NCBI GenBank assembly: GCA_003558065.1
Contig: PWMU01000172.1
Coordinates: 1-64,000, forward strand
Direction: 5' to 3'
DNA: 64,000 nucleotides
From: Opitutia bacterium
Lineage (GTDB): Bacteria > Verrucomicrobiota > Verrucomicrobiia > Opitutales > T3Sed10-336
Shown: positions 39,642 through 47,822 of the stretch, in pieces
Position numbering within the stretch: the stretch's first letter is position 1
Layout: each line of letters starts with the position of its first letter
The notes under the pieces: model-generated
The model's database searches: none
What the model saw: only the letters and a program-made list of their open reading frames with translations
Told to the model about the DNA's origin: nothing
Translations under genes and position numbers: made by a program

Positions 39642-39659
39642 GGCGGAGAGGGAGGGATT
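39642..39659 (+). repeat. Direct repeat of the tRNA-Ser 3' end (candidate att site)
   Basis: The 18 bases GGCGGAGAGGGAGGGATT are identical to 39753-39770, which is the 3' acceptor and T-arm end of tRNA-Ser on the minus strand. The copies are 111 bp apart. Duplication of a tRNA 3' end is the usual trace of site-specific integration by a tyrosine recombinase. The DNA between the copies also holds a partial T-arm-like sequence near 39703. Confidence 0.6.
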
Positions 39660-39749
39660 GCTTCGCCATCTCCGCTTCGCTGCGTCAAACCCTCTCCTCG
39701 GGTTCGAACCTCCTCTCGCTTGCCGCATTGCCGGCGGCTTCACCTTGTC

Positions 39750-39841
<92 letters not shown>

Positions 39842-39963
39842 GGTGGGAAAGGGAAAGCTTCTTTTGTTCTGATTTTCGGGTCAATCAGAAAATCCTGCCG
39901 TGTTCGCGGGCTGGAGTACGGCGAAATCGCGGTCCGGCGGGTTCGGATTTGTAAAAAACCTCC

Positions 39964-39991
39964 TTGCATGCCACTGTCAGCTCACTAGGTT
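39964..39991 (+). promoter_or_regulatory. Candidate promoter of the nuo operon
   Basis: TTGCAT and TAGGTT are separated by 16 bp, about 35 bp upstream of nuoB. This is a moderate sigma-70-like match in the only sizeable gap before the operon. It is not verified. Confidence 0.3.
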
Positions 39992-40025
39992 GGCCTTTTT
40001 TGGCAGTTTTTCCCTTAACACTTTT

Positions 40026-40565
40026 ATGGCGGAGCAGAAACACGAGCTAGCATACGACACAAAGATCGAGGGCGATATTGTGGTCACCAGGGCCGATGCG
40101 GCGATCAACTGGATCCGGTCGCACTCGATGTGGCCCATGCCGATGGGCCTGGCGTGTTGTGCTATCGAGTTGATGGCGGCCGCCAGCTCGCGTTTTGACA
40201 TTGCCCGTTTCGGCGCGGAGGTGATGCGGTTCTCCCCCCGCCAGGCCGATGTAATGATCGTGGCCGGCACCGTGACCTACAAGATGGCGCCCGCCGTCCG
40301 CCGTATCTACGACCAGATGGCGGCGCCGAGGTGGGTGATCGCGATGGGTGCCTGTGCGTCGACCGGGGGGATGTACCGTTCTTATGCGGTGATGCAGGGC
40401 GTGGATAGAATCGTCCCGGTCGATGTATACGTCAGCGGCTGCCCGCCCCGTCCCGAAGCACTGCTTGACGGGCTTCTGAAGTTGCAGAAGAAGGTGGCCG
40501 GGGAGCGGTCGGTGCAGCAATTGCGGGTTCCCGAGTCCGCCCAAGCCCCGCATTCCAGCCTTTAA
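40026..40565 (+). CDS. nuoB: NADH-quinone oxidoreductase subunit B
   Basis: NuoB carries the N2 [4Fe-4S] cluster that passes electrons to quinone in complex I. The ligands are Cys44-Cys45 in GLACCAIE, Cys110 in GACAST and Cys139 in VSGCPPRP. Its 179 residues from ATG 40026 are of normal size. It is the first gene of this cluster: no nuoA lies upstream, only tRNA-Ser and a candidate promoter. nuoC follows after 16 bp. Confidence 0.97.
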   Translation: MAEQKHELAYDTKIEGDIVVTRADAAINWIRSHSMWPMPMGLACCAIELMAAASSRFDIARFGAEVMRFSPRQADVMIVAGTVTYKMAPAVRRIYDQMAAPRWVIAMGACASTGGMYRSYAVMQGVDRIVPVDVYVSGCPPRPEALLDGLLKLQKKVAGERSVQQLRVPESAQAPHSSL

Positions 40566-40581
40566 CCGGAGGGCTTTCGCC

Positions 40582-41196
40582 ATGAGTGAAGAAATCGTTT
40601 CCCGACTACAGGAGCGTTTTACTGAAATCACGCCGCGCGAATCACTAGATTGGCCGGCGGTCAATTGTCCGGCCAGGCAGTGGGCCGACCTGGCCGCCGC
40701 CCTCAGAGAGGAGTACGGCTACAGGTTTCTAATGGACGTCAGCGGGGTGGATTGGAAAGAGGAGGCCCCCCGTTTCATGGTCGTCTACCATTTGTTTTCG
40801 ACGCGTAAACACGCTTATCTCCGCGTTGCAGTAGCGTGCCCGGAGGACAAGGAGCCGGAAGTGCCGAGTGTGGTGAAGGTTTGGCCGACCGCGGATTGGC
40901 ACGAACGGGAAACCTACGACATGTTCGGCATCCGGTTTCGGGGGCATCCCGAATTGAAGCGAATTTTGATGTGGGAGGACTATCCTTTCCACCCGTTGCG
41001 CAAGGAGTTTCCGCTTGCCGGTTGGGAAACGGAGCTGCCGGATCGCGAGGTCGCGGAACAGACCGGGGCGAAGGTAATCGGTGCGCCGATGATGGGTGGA
41101 CCGTTTGTGGCGCCTGACGAAGGTCCCATGAGCGAGCGCGAACCGAGGGCCCGGGACGAGACCTGGACCGAAAAGAATCCGAAACCGAAGAAGTAA
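40582..41196 (+). CDS. nuoC: NADH-quinone oxidoreductase subunit C
   Basis: This peripheral-arm 30-kDa subunit helps frame the quinone site. The family signature WHERETYDMFGIRFRGHPEL, followed by LMWEDYPFHPLRKEFP, is intact. At 204 residues it has a C-terminal extension (after about residue 165) that is Met/Glu/Lys rich and not typical. It is separate from nuoD (not a CD fusion), which starts three bases after its stop. Confidence 0.96.
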   Translation: MSEEIVSRLQERFTEITPRESLDWPAVNCPARQWADLAAALREEYGYRFLMDVSGVDWKEEAPRFMVVYHLFSTRKHAYLRVAVACPEDKEPEVPSVVKVWPTADWHERETYDMFGIRFRGHPELKRILMWEDYPFHPLRKEFPLAGWETELPDREVAEQTGAKVIGAPMMGGPFVAPDEGPMSEREPRARDETWTEKNPKPKK

Positions 41197-41199
41197 GTC

Positions 41200-42441
41200 A
41201 TGGCGAAAGAAGCCACCGAAGTTTCCTACGGAGATGTCCTCAGCCGCGTGTCGCGGGGCGAGGGAGAGTTGCAGCCCGACAGGATGGCCCTCAGTATGGG
41301 GCCGTCCCATCCGAGCACGCACGGGGTGTTGCGGTTGATGCTGGACCTGGACGGGGAAACCGTGACCCGGTGCGAGCCGGTGGTGGGTTACCTGCACCGC
41401 GGCGATGAGAAGATCGCCGAGAACATGACCTACAACCAGTTCGTCCCCTACACGGACCGTCTGGACTACCTCGCGCCGCTTGCGAACAACGTCGCCTACG
41501 CCCTCGCGGTCGAGAAGCTCGCTGCTTTGGAGGTGCCGCCGCGTTGCCAGGCGATCCGGGTGCTGGTTTCGGAAATGTCGCGAGTCTCCTCGCACTTGAT
41601 GGGGCTGGGAGCCTACGCCCTCGACATCGGGGCGATGACCGTCTTTCTCTACACCTTTACGGAGCGCGAGAAGCTCTACACCCTGTTTGAGGAACTCACC
41701 GGCGCACGCTTCACAACCAGTTACACACGCATCGGCGGAGTGGCCCGGGATCTTCCCGGGGGGTGGCTGGGCAAGGTCGACAAATTCTGCGATCAATTCC
41801 TGCCGGTCCTCGACGATTGCAACGACCTGTTGACCCGTAACCGTATTTTCCTCGATCGGACCGAAGGCGTCGCGGAGATTTCGAAAGAGGACGCCATCGG
41901 CTACGGGCTAACCGGTCCCAACCTGCGCGCCAGCGGTGTGCCGAGCGATCTTCGCAAGGACTGTCCGTACAGCGGTTATGAGCACTACGAGTTCGATGTC
42001 CCGATCGGGGCCCGGGGGGATTGCTACGACCGTTACCTGGTGCGGTTTGAGGAAATGCGCCAGAGCATTCGCATCATACGCCAGGTGATCCAATCCATGC
42101 CCGACGGTCCGTGGTACGCGGAGGAGGCCAAAAAGATTTTCGCTCCGCCCAAAGACAAGGTCATGACCAGCATGGAGGAGTTGATCCAGAATTTCATGAT
42201 CGTGACTCAGGGGCCGCAGATGCCGGCGGGCGAAGTGTATTTCGAAGCGGAAAATCCGAAAGGGGCTCTCGGATTCTATATCGTTTCCAAGGGCGGGGGC
42301 GTGCCTTACCGCTTGAAGATCCGGTCTCCGTCATTTTGTAATTTGAGCATCCTGCCGAAGGTGGCGCGGGGTTGCATGATCGGCGACGTGGTTTCACTGC
42401 TGGGGAGCTTCGATTTCGTGATGGGAGAGTGCGACAGCTGA
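41200..42441 (+). CDS. nuoD: NADH-quinone oxidoreductase subunit D
   Basis: This 49-kDa subunit forms the quinone cavity with NuoB. SMGPSHPSTHGVLRLMLDL opens the fold with the quinone-site histidine, and GYLHRGDEKIAE, ARFTTSYTRIGG and the C-terminal ending near SFDFVMGECD are all standard. The length is 413 residues. It follows nuoC by three bases. Confidence 0.97.
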   Translation: MAKEATEVSYGDVLSRVSRGEGELQPDRMALSMGPSHPSTHGVLRLMLDLDGETVTRCEPVVGYLHRGDEKIAENMTYNQFVPYTDRLDYLAPLANNVAYALAVEKLAALEVPPRCQAIRVLVSEMSRVSSHLMGLGAYALDIGAMTVFLYTFTEREKLYTLFEELTGARFTTSYTRIGGVARDLPGGWLGKVDKFCDQFLPVLDDCNDLLTRNRIFLDRTEGVAEISKEDAIGYGLTGPNLRASGVPSDLRKDCPYSGYEHYEFDVPIGARGDCYDRYLVRFEEMRQSIRIIRQVIQSMPDGPWYAEEAKKIFAPPKDKVMTSMEELIQNFMIVTQGPQMPAGEVYFEAENPKGALGFYIVSKGGGVPYRLKIRSPSFCNLSILPKVARGCMIGDVVSLLGSFDFVMGECDS

Positions 42442-42459
42442 GTGAAGGGAAACGAGATC

Positions 42460-42960
42460 ATGAATCTGAAACCGGAAACGCTTGAGAAGATCGAGGCTGT
42501 CATTCCACGCTACCCGCAGAAGCGGAGCGCCGTGCTGCCGGTCCTGCATCTGGTCCACGAGGACCAGGGATACATTTCGCGCGAGGCGACCGAATGGATC
42601 GCTGAAAAACTCGGCCTGGAGCCGATCAATGTCTGGGAGCTGATTACCTTCTACCCGATGCTCCGCGACAAGCCTGTCGGCAAGAAGCTGGTCCGGGTTT
42701 GCCGCACGTTGTCCTGCGCGCTCCAGGGCTCGTACAAGATCTGCGAAACCTTCCGGGAAGTGCTCGAGTGCAAACTGGACGAGCCAACGCCGGACGGCGA
42801 GGTGATGGTCGAATTTGCCGAATGCCTGGCGTCCTGCCATACCGGACCGGTCGTCATGGTGAACGACGAGCTTTATGAACACGTGGACGAAACCAAAGCG
42901 AAAGAGATCGCCGGGAAGGTCCGCAACGGGACCGGCGGCACGCCCTCCGACACCGTGTAA
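42460..42960 (+). CDS. nuoE: NADH-quinone oxidoreductase subunit E
   Basis: This 24-kDa subunit of the NADH module binds the N1a [2Fe-2S] cluster through Cys81, Cys86, Cys122 and Cys126 (CRTLSC and ECLASC). ATG 42460 gives 166 residues and starts with the usual helical region. A GTG at 42442, directly after nuoD, is also in frame. nuoF follows after 20 bp. Confidence 0.96.
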   Translation: MNLKPETLEKIEAVIPRYPQKRSAVLPVLHLVHEDQGYISREATEWIAEKLGLEPINVWELITFYPMLRDKPVGKKLVRVCRTLSCALQGSYKICETFREVLECKLDEPTPDGEVMVEFAECLASCHTGPVVMVNDELYEHVDETKAKEIAGKVRNGTGGTPSDTV

Positions 42961-42980
42961 TCCTTTTCCGGAAGACACCC

Positions 42981-44348
42981 ATGGCAGCCAAAGAACGACG
43001 CATCATTCTAAAGAACATTGACCGGCCGGGATATGGAAATCAGCTCGATTCCTACCTGGAGGAGGGCGGCTACGAAATACTCAAGAGGGCCCTTCAAAGC
43101 AAGCCGGAAGATCTGCGTGAGGAAGTCAGGAAATCGGGGGTGCGCGGTCGCGGCGGTGCGGGTTTCCCCGCGGGGATGAAGTGGAGCTTCCTCGACTTCA
43201 AGTCGGGCAAGCCCATCTACCTCCTCTGCAATGCGGACGAATCCGAGCCCGGCACCTTCAAGGACCGCCAGATCATCCACAAGGACCCGCACCAGCTCAT
43301 CGAGGGGATGCTGATCAGCGCCTACGCGATTACGGCAAAGGTCGCGTTCATCTACATCCGGGGTGAATTCCCCGAAGGCGCGAAAATTCTCGAACGCGCC
43401 GTCGAGGAGGCCCGGGAGGCGAATTTCCTGGGCGAGAACATCCTCGGGACCGACTTTTCCTGCGAGATTTACGTCCACCGCGGCGCCGGGGCCTACATCT
43501 GCGGGGAGGAGACCGGGCTGATTGAGTCGATCGAAGGCAAACGGCCGTACCCGCGGATCAAACCGCCGTACTTTCCGGCGGCCCTTGGCCTCTACATGTG
43601 CCCGACCATCGTCAACAACGTCGAAACCCTCTGCAACGTGAAGCACATCGTGGCGATGGGGGGCGAGGAATACGCGAAAATCGGCCGTCCCGGCAACACG
43701 GGAACCCGCATCTGGTGCGTGAGCGGCCATGTGCGTAAACCCGGCTACTACGAATTTGAAGGCGGTGCGCTGACGCTGGGGGAATTGATCTACGACGTCT
43801 GCGGCGGGCTCTACCCGGATCGCACACTCAAGGCGGTCATTCCGGGAGGTTCCTCCATGAAAATTCTTCGTGCCGACGAGCGCTTCAAGGGAAAGGACCG
43901 CGACGGCAATGAGTTCGACCTCGGGCTGGAGGACCTGATCCTCGATTTCGACGGCATCGCGCAGTCCGGCTCCCTGTCGGGTTCCGGCGGGATTATCGTC
44001 TTGGACGACACCACCGACATGGTGGAGGCGCTCGCCAACGTCAGCAGTTTTTACGCGCACGAAAGTTGCGGGCAATGCACGCCCTGTCGCGAGGGATCGC
44101 TCTGGCTCAAAAAGATTCTCGAGCGCATGTCCCGCGGGCAGGCCCGGCTGGAGGATGTCGACCTGCTCAAATCGGTGGCCGACCAGATACCCGGCCGCAC
44201 CATCTGCGCCTTCGGCGAAGCCACCGCCTGGCCGGTCCAGAGCTATGTGGCCAAGTTCCGTGACGAATTCATCGCCAAGGCGGAACAACAGGCGGCCGGA
44301 CACAGCCGCGGCAACGGCTGTTCGGAGGATAAGATCCAATTGGTATAA
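42981..44348 (+). CDS. nuoF: NADH-quinone oxidoreductase subunit F
   Basis: This 51-kDa subunit binds NADH, FMN and the N3 [4Fe-4S] cluster. GRGGAGFPAGMKWSF is the FMN/NADH loop, GAGAYICGEETGLIESIEG follows, and ESCGQCTPCREGS supplies three of the N3 cysteines. The length of 455 residues is normal, with a short hydrophilic tail. nuoG starts 16 bases after its stop. Confidence 0.97.
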   Translation: MAAKERRIILKNIDRPGYGNQLDSYLEEGGYEILKRALQSKPEDLREEVRKSGVRGRGGAGFPAGMKWSFLDFKSGKPIYLLCNADESEPGTFKDRQIIHKDPHQLIEGMLISAYAITAKVAFIYIRGEFPEGAKILERAVEEAREANFLGENILGTDFSCEIYVHRGAGAYICGEETGLIESIEGKRPYPRIKPPYFPAALGLYMCPTIVNNVETLCNVKHIVAMGGEEYAKIGRPGNTGTRIWCVSGHVRKPGYYEFEGGALTLGELIYDVCGGLYPDRTLKAVIPGGSSMKILRADERFKGKDRDGNEFDLGLEDLILDFDGIAQSGSLSGSGGIIVLDDTTDMVEALANVSSFYAHESCGQCTPCREGSLWLKKILERMSRGQARLEDVDLLKSVADQIPGRTICAFGEATAWPVQSYVAKFRDEFIAKAEQQAAGHSRGNGCSEDKIQLV

Positions 44349-44364
44349 GCGAGCGATTGACACC

Positions 44365-46071
44365 ATGAGCGACGAAAAGAAAGAAGAGCTGGTCACCGTC
44401 TATGTGGACGACCGGGAAGTGCAGGTGCCTCCCGGCACGAACATGATCGAGGCGGCGGCGAAGATCGGCGTCGAGGTGCCGCACTATTGCTATCATCCCA
44501 AGCTGAGCGTGGTGGGCAACTGCCGGATGTGTATGGTGGAGATGGGCATGCCCCAGAAGGACCGCGGCACCGGCCAGCCGGTGCTCGATGACGAGGGGCA
44601 CCAGAAGACCATGTGGCTGCCCAAACCGGCAATCGCCTGCTCGACGGTGGCCATGCCCGGCCTCCGGATCCGGACCGATTCCGAACTGGCGCGTTCCTGC
44701 CAGAAGGGGGTCATGGAGTTTCTCCTTGTCAACCATCCCCTGGATTGCCCCATCTGCGATCAGGCCGGCGAATGCCGCCTGCAGGAATTCGCCACCGATT
44801 ATGGTCGCGGCTACAGTCGTTTTGTCGAGGAAAAGAACGTCAAGCCCAAGCGGACCGTTCTCGGTCCGCGGGTCATTCTCGACGACGAACGTTGCATCCT
44901 CTGCTCGCGCTGCATCCGATTCTGCCAGGAGGTTCCGGAAGACGATGTGTTGGGCTTTGTGGATCGCGGGAGCTATACGACCCTGACCTGTTACCCGGGC
45001 AAGCGCCTGGAAAACAACTACTCCCTGAACACCGTGGACATATGCCCGGTGGGCGCCCTGACCAGCACCGATTTCCGTTTTCAGATGCGTGTTTGGTTCC
45101 TCAAGGAGACCCACAGTATCTGCACCGAAAGCAGTGTGGGCGCCAATACCCTGGTCGGCTCCCGCGAGGGCACAATCCACCGGATCACGCCGCGGCGCAA
45201 CGATGAGGTCAATGACACCTGGATGGCGGACAGCGGACGGGAACTCTACAAGCAGGTCGAAGCGAGAAACCGTCTCCTCCGGTCGACCGTGGATGGCGCC
45301 GAAACCGGGGATCCCGAACGTGCTGTCGAAGCGACAGCGGATCTGCTCAGGGGCGGTAAGAGGATTGCCTTCGTCGGCTCGGGTCGCTGCAGTGTCGAAG
45401 AACAGTTTCTGTTCAAAAAGCTTGCCGAGCAGGTCGGCGCGCAGAGTACGGCCCTGGTCAGCCGTGTTGCTGAAGGCGACGGACTGTTGATTTCGGCGGA
45501 CCGCAACCCCAATGTTCGAGGGGCCCTGACCACGGGTCTGATCGACGAGCTTCCCCGTCATGAATTGACCGGGCTGGCGGCTGGAATCGACAAGGGGGAA
45601 ATCGATACGGTCGTCGCCTACAACGAGGATCTGACCGCGGCAGGCATTACCGAGGAGCAGTTGGATAAAGTGACCGTGATCTACCTCGGCACCCACGCCA
45701 ACAAAACAAGCGACCGTGCCCAGGTGGTCCTGCCGACCCTGACCGTGTTTGAGAAAAACGGCAGCTTCATCAACCAGCAGTTTCGGCTGCAGAAATTCCT
45801 CCAGGCGGTTCCAGGACCGGCCGGTGTTCCGGACGACCTGCGCACCCTGGCCGGTTTGCTCGCCGGCAACGGTCTATCCATCCCTCCGGGGATTGACGAG
45901 GTCTGGGAGGAGCTGAGCGAATCCGTCGATGCCTTCAAGGGACTCCTGTTTATGAAGATTCCGGCTACAGGGATTCTGCTCGACGTGCCGCCCGGCCTGA
46001 GGAGGTTGCCGTATGCGGAAGGCAAGACCCTTCATTACGAATCGGCCGGTGAGGGGGCCGTGACGGTCTGA
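44365..46071 (+). CDS. nuoG: NADH-quinone oxidoreductase subunit G (short form)
   Basis: NuoG carries the iron-sulfur chain of the NADH module. An N-terminal [2Fe-2S] domain contains CYHPKLSVVGNCRMC, a His-Cys3 region holds CPICDQAGECRLQEF, and a ferredoxin-like part has CILCSRCIRFCQEV. The molybdopterin-type domain that follows is cut down, giving 568 residues against 680-900 in many bacteria. I chose ATG 44365 because it leads straight into the ferredoxin fold; upstream in-frame codons lie inside nuoF. nuoH follows. Confidence 0.94.
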   Translation: MSDEKKEELVTVYVDDREVQVPPGTNMIEAAAKIGVEVPHYCYHPKLSVVGNCRMCMVEMGMPQKDRGTGQPVLDDEGHQKTMWLPKPAIACSTVAMPGLRIRTDSELARSCQKGVMEFLLVNHPLDCPICDQAGECRLQEFATDYGRGYSRFVEEKNVKPKRTVLGPRVILDDERCILCSRCIRFCQEVPEDDVLGFVDRGSYTTLTCYPGKRLENNYSLNTVDICPVGALTSTDFRFQMRVWFLKETHSICTESSVGANTLVGSREGTIHRITPRRNDEVNDTWMADSGRELYKQVEARNRLLRSTVDGAETGDPERAVEATADLLRGGKRIAFVGSGRCSVEEQFLFKKLAEQVGAQSTALVSRVAEGDGLLISADRNPNVRGALTTGLIDELPRHELTGLAAGIDKGEIDTVVAYNEDLTAAGITEEQLDKVTVIYLGTHANKTSDRAQVVLPTLTVFEKNGSFINQQFRLQKFLQAVPGPAGVPDDLRTLAGLLAGNGLSIPPGIDEVWEELSESVDAFKGLLFMKIPATGILLDVPPGLRRLPYAEGKTLHYESAGEGAVTV

Positions 46072-46101
46072 TCCGCGGCCATCCGAACGTTATCCGTTAC
46101 C

Positions 46102-47196
46102 ATGGACTTCACTTCATTCCTTATCATTCTCGCCCAGGCGCTGGCGGTTGTCGTGGTGCTCATGACCTTTTGCGCCTATGCGGTGCTGGCCGAGCGGAAA
46201 GTGTCGGCCTGGATTCAGGGGCGTGTCGGGCCAAACCGGACCACGCTGCCGGTCATCGGATCCATACCCGTCATCGGGACGTTCCTGACCCGTCTGGGGA
46301 TATTCCAGCCCGTGGCCGACGGGCTCAAGTTTCTTTTCAAGGAGGACGTCACCCCGGCCCATGTGAATCGTCCCTACTATATCCTGGCACCGGCCCTGGC
46401 GCTGGTTCCGGCGTTGGTGACCGTTACGGTGGTGCCATTCGGGCAGTACATTACCGAGGCCGGCGAGATGGTGCCGCTGGTCCTGGCGGATCTCGACATC
46501 GGGATCCTCTTTATACTGGCGGTTTCCTCGCTGGGCGTCTACGGCATCGTGCTGGCGGGCTGGGCCTCAAACAGTAAGTATCCGTTTCTCGGAGGCATTC
46601 GCGCCACGGCACAGATGATTTCCTACGAGCTGGCGATGGGGCTTTCCCTCCTGCCGGTATTCATGTGGATCAACGCGCCCGGCACCGACGCGGCCCTCAA
46701 CCTGACCGCGGTCGTCCAGGGACAGCAGGGATGGTGGCTCGTCCTTTGGCAGCCGCTTTCGGCCTTTATTTTCCTGGTGGCTCTCTTTGCCGAAACCAAT
46801 CGTTTGCCCTTCGATATGCCCGAGGCGGAAACCGAGCTGGTGGGCGGGTTTCACACCGAGTACAGCAGCTTCAAGTTCGGCCTGTTTTTCGTGGCCGAAT
46901 ACGCTCACATCGTTATCGGTTCCGCCGTCTTCACCGTCCTCTTTCTGGGGGGCTGGCATCCGTTGCCCGGCGTTCCCCTCCAGCTTGAAGGGATTCTCGG
47001 AGCCATCTCCTCGGTTGGAATTTTCACCACCAAGGTGGCGCTGCTGGTCTTCCTGTTTATATGGGTGCGCTGGACGCTTCCGCGCTTCCGTTACGACCAG
47101 GTCATGCGCATGGGATGGAAGGTCCTCCTTCCGCTCGCAATCGGCAACCTGATCTTTTACGCGCTGGCTATTGCAGCCTTCGACTCTTTAAAATAA
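46102..47196 (+). CDS. nuoH: NADH-quinone oxidoreductase subunit H
   Basis: This membrane subunit links the quinone cavity to the proton channels. About eight helices are visible. ERKVSAWIQGRVGPNR and the acidic loop LPFDMPEAETELVGGFHTE are the two diagnostic segments. The length is 364 residues. It is the only membrane-arm subunit in this cluster. Confidence 0.97.
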   Translation: MDFTSFLIILAQALAVVVVLMTFCAYAVLAERKVSAWIQGRVGPNRTTLPVIGSIPVIGTFLTRLGIFQPVADGLKFLFKEDVTPAHVNRPYYILAPALALVPALVTVTVVPFGQYITEAGEMVPLVLADLDIGILFILAVSSLGVYGIVLAGWASNSKYPFLGGIRATAQMISYELAMGLSLLPVFMWINAPGTDAALNLTAVVQGQQGWWLVLWQPLSAFIFLVALFAETNRLPFDMPEAETELVGGFHTEYSSFKFGLFFVAEYAHIVIGSAVFTVLFLGGWHPLPGVPLQLEGILGAISSVGIFTTKVALLVFLFIWVRWTLPRFRYDQVMRMGWKVLLPLAIGNLIFYALAIAAFDSLK

Positions 47197-47206
47197 TCTC
47201 GGATCT

Positions 47207-47743
47207 ATGGCACTGCTTGTTCAAAGAAAGCCGCTCTCCTGGCTGGAGAAAACCTATCTTCCCCAGATCCTGGGAGGGATGAGGATCACCCTGAAGCACC
47301 TCTTCGCTCCCAAGGTGACCCTTCAGTACCCGGAGGAGCGTCCGGTGCTTCCCGAGAATTATCGCGGCGTTCCCACGCTGGTGAAGGATCCCAACGGCCG
47401 TGAGAAATGTGTTTCGTGTCAGCTCTGCGAGTTTGTCTGCCCCCCCAAGGCCATCCGCATCTGGCCGGGCGAAATCCCGGAGAACGCGGAAACCGCCCAC
47501 GTCGAGAAGGCGCCGGACGATTTCGAAATCGATATGCTCCGCTGCATTTACTGCGGCCTGTGCCAGGAAGTCTGTCCGGAAGAGGCCATCTTCCTTCAGG
47601 ATATTTTCTCGGTGACCGGTTATTCGCGCGACGAATTCAAATTCCGCAAAAACAAACTCTACGAACTCGGCGGCACCCTCCCGGACAAACACTACAAGTG
47701 GGACAAGAAAAAGGAAGCCGCCTTCCGAGGCAACGAACACTGA
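47207..47743 (+). CDS. nuoI: NADH-quinone oxidoreductase subunit I
   Basis: A two-cluster ferredoxin-type subunit (N6a, N6b). The ligands are Cys68/71/74/78 in CVSCQLCEFVCP and Cys113/116/119/123 in CIYCGLCQEVCP. An amphipathic N-terminal region docks it to the membrane. Its 178 residues are normal. The cluster ends here: nuoJ, K, L, M and N do not follow, and the next gene is a secreted beta-helix protein. Confidence 0.97.
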   Translation: MALLVQRKPLSWLEKTYLPQILGGMRITLKHLFAPKVTLQYPEERPVLPENYRGVPTLVKDPNGREKCVSCQLCEFVCPPKAIRIWPGEIPENAETAHVEKAPDDFEIDMLRCIYCGLCQEVCPEEAIFLQDIFSVTGYSRDEFKFRKNKLYELGGTLPDKHYKWDKKKEAAFRGNEH

Positions 47744-47822
47744 CGCAACCATGAAAAACCCCGACTGTCACAATCGTAAAACGGAGGATTTCCCGGGCGG
47801 GAACGGCCGCGGCTTCTCCGGA

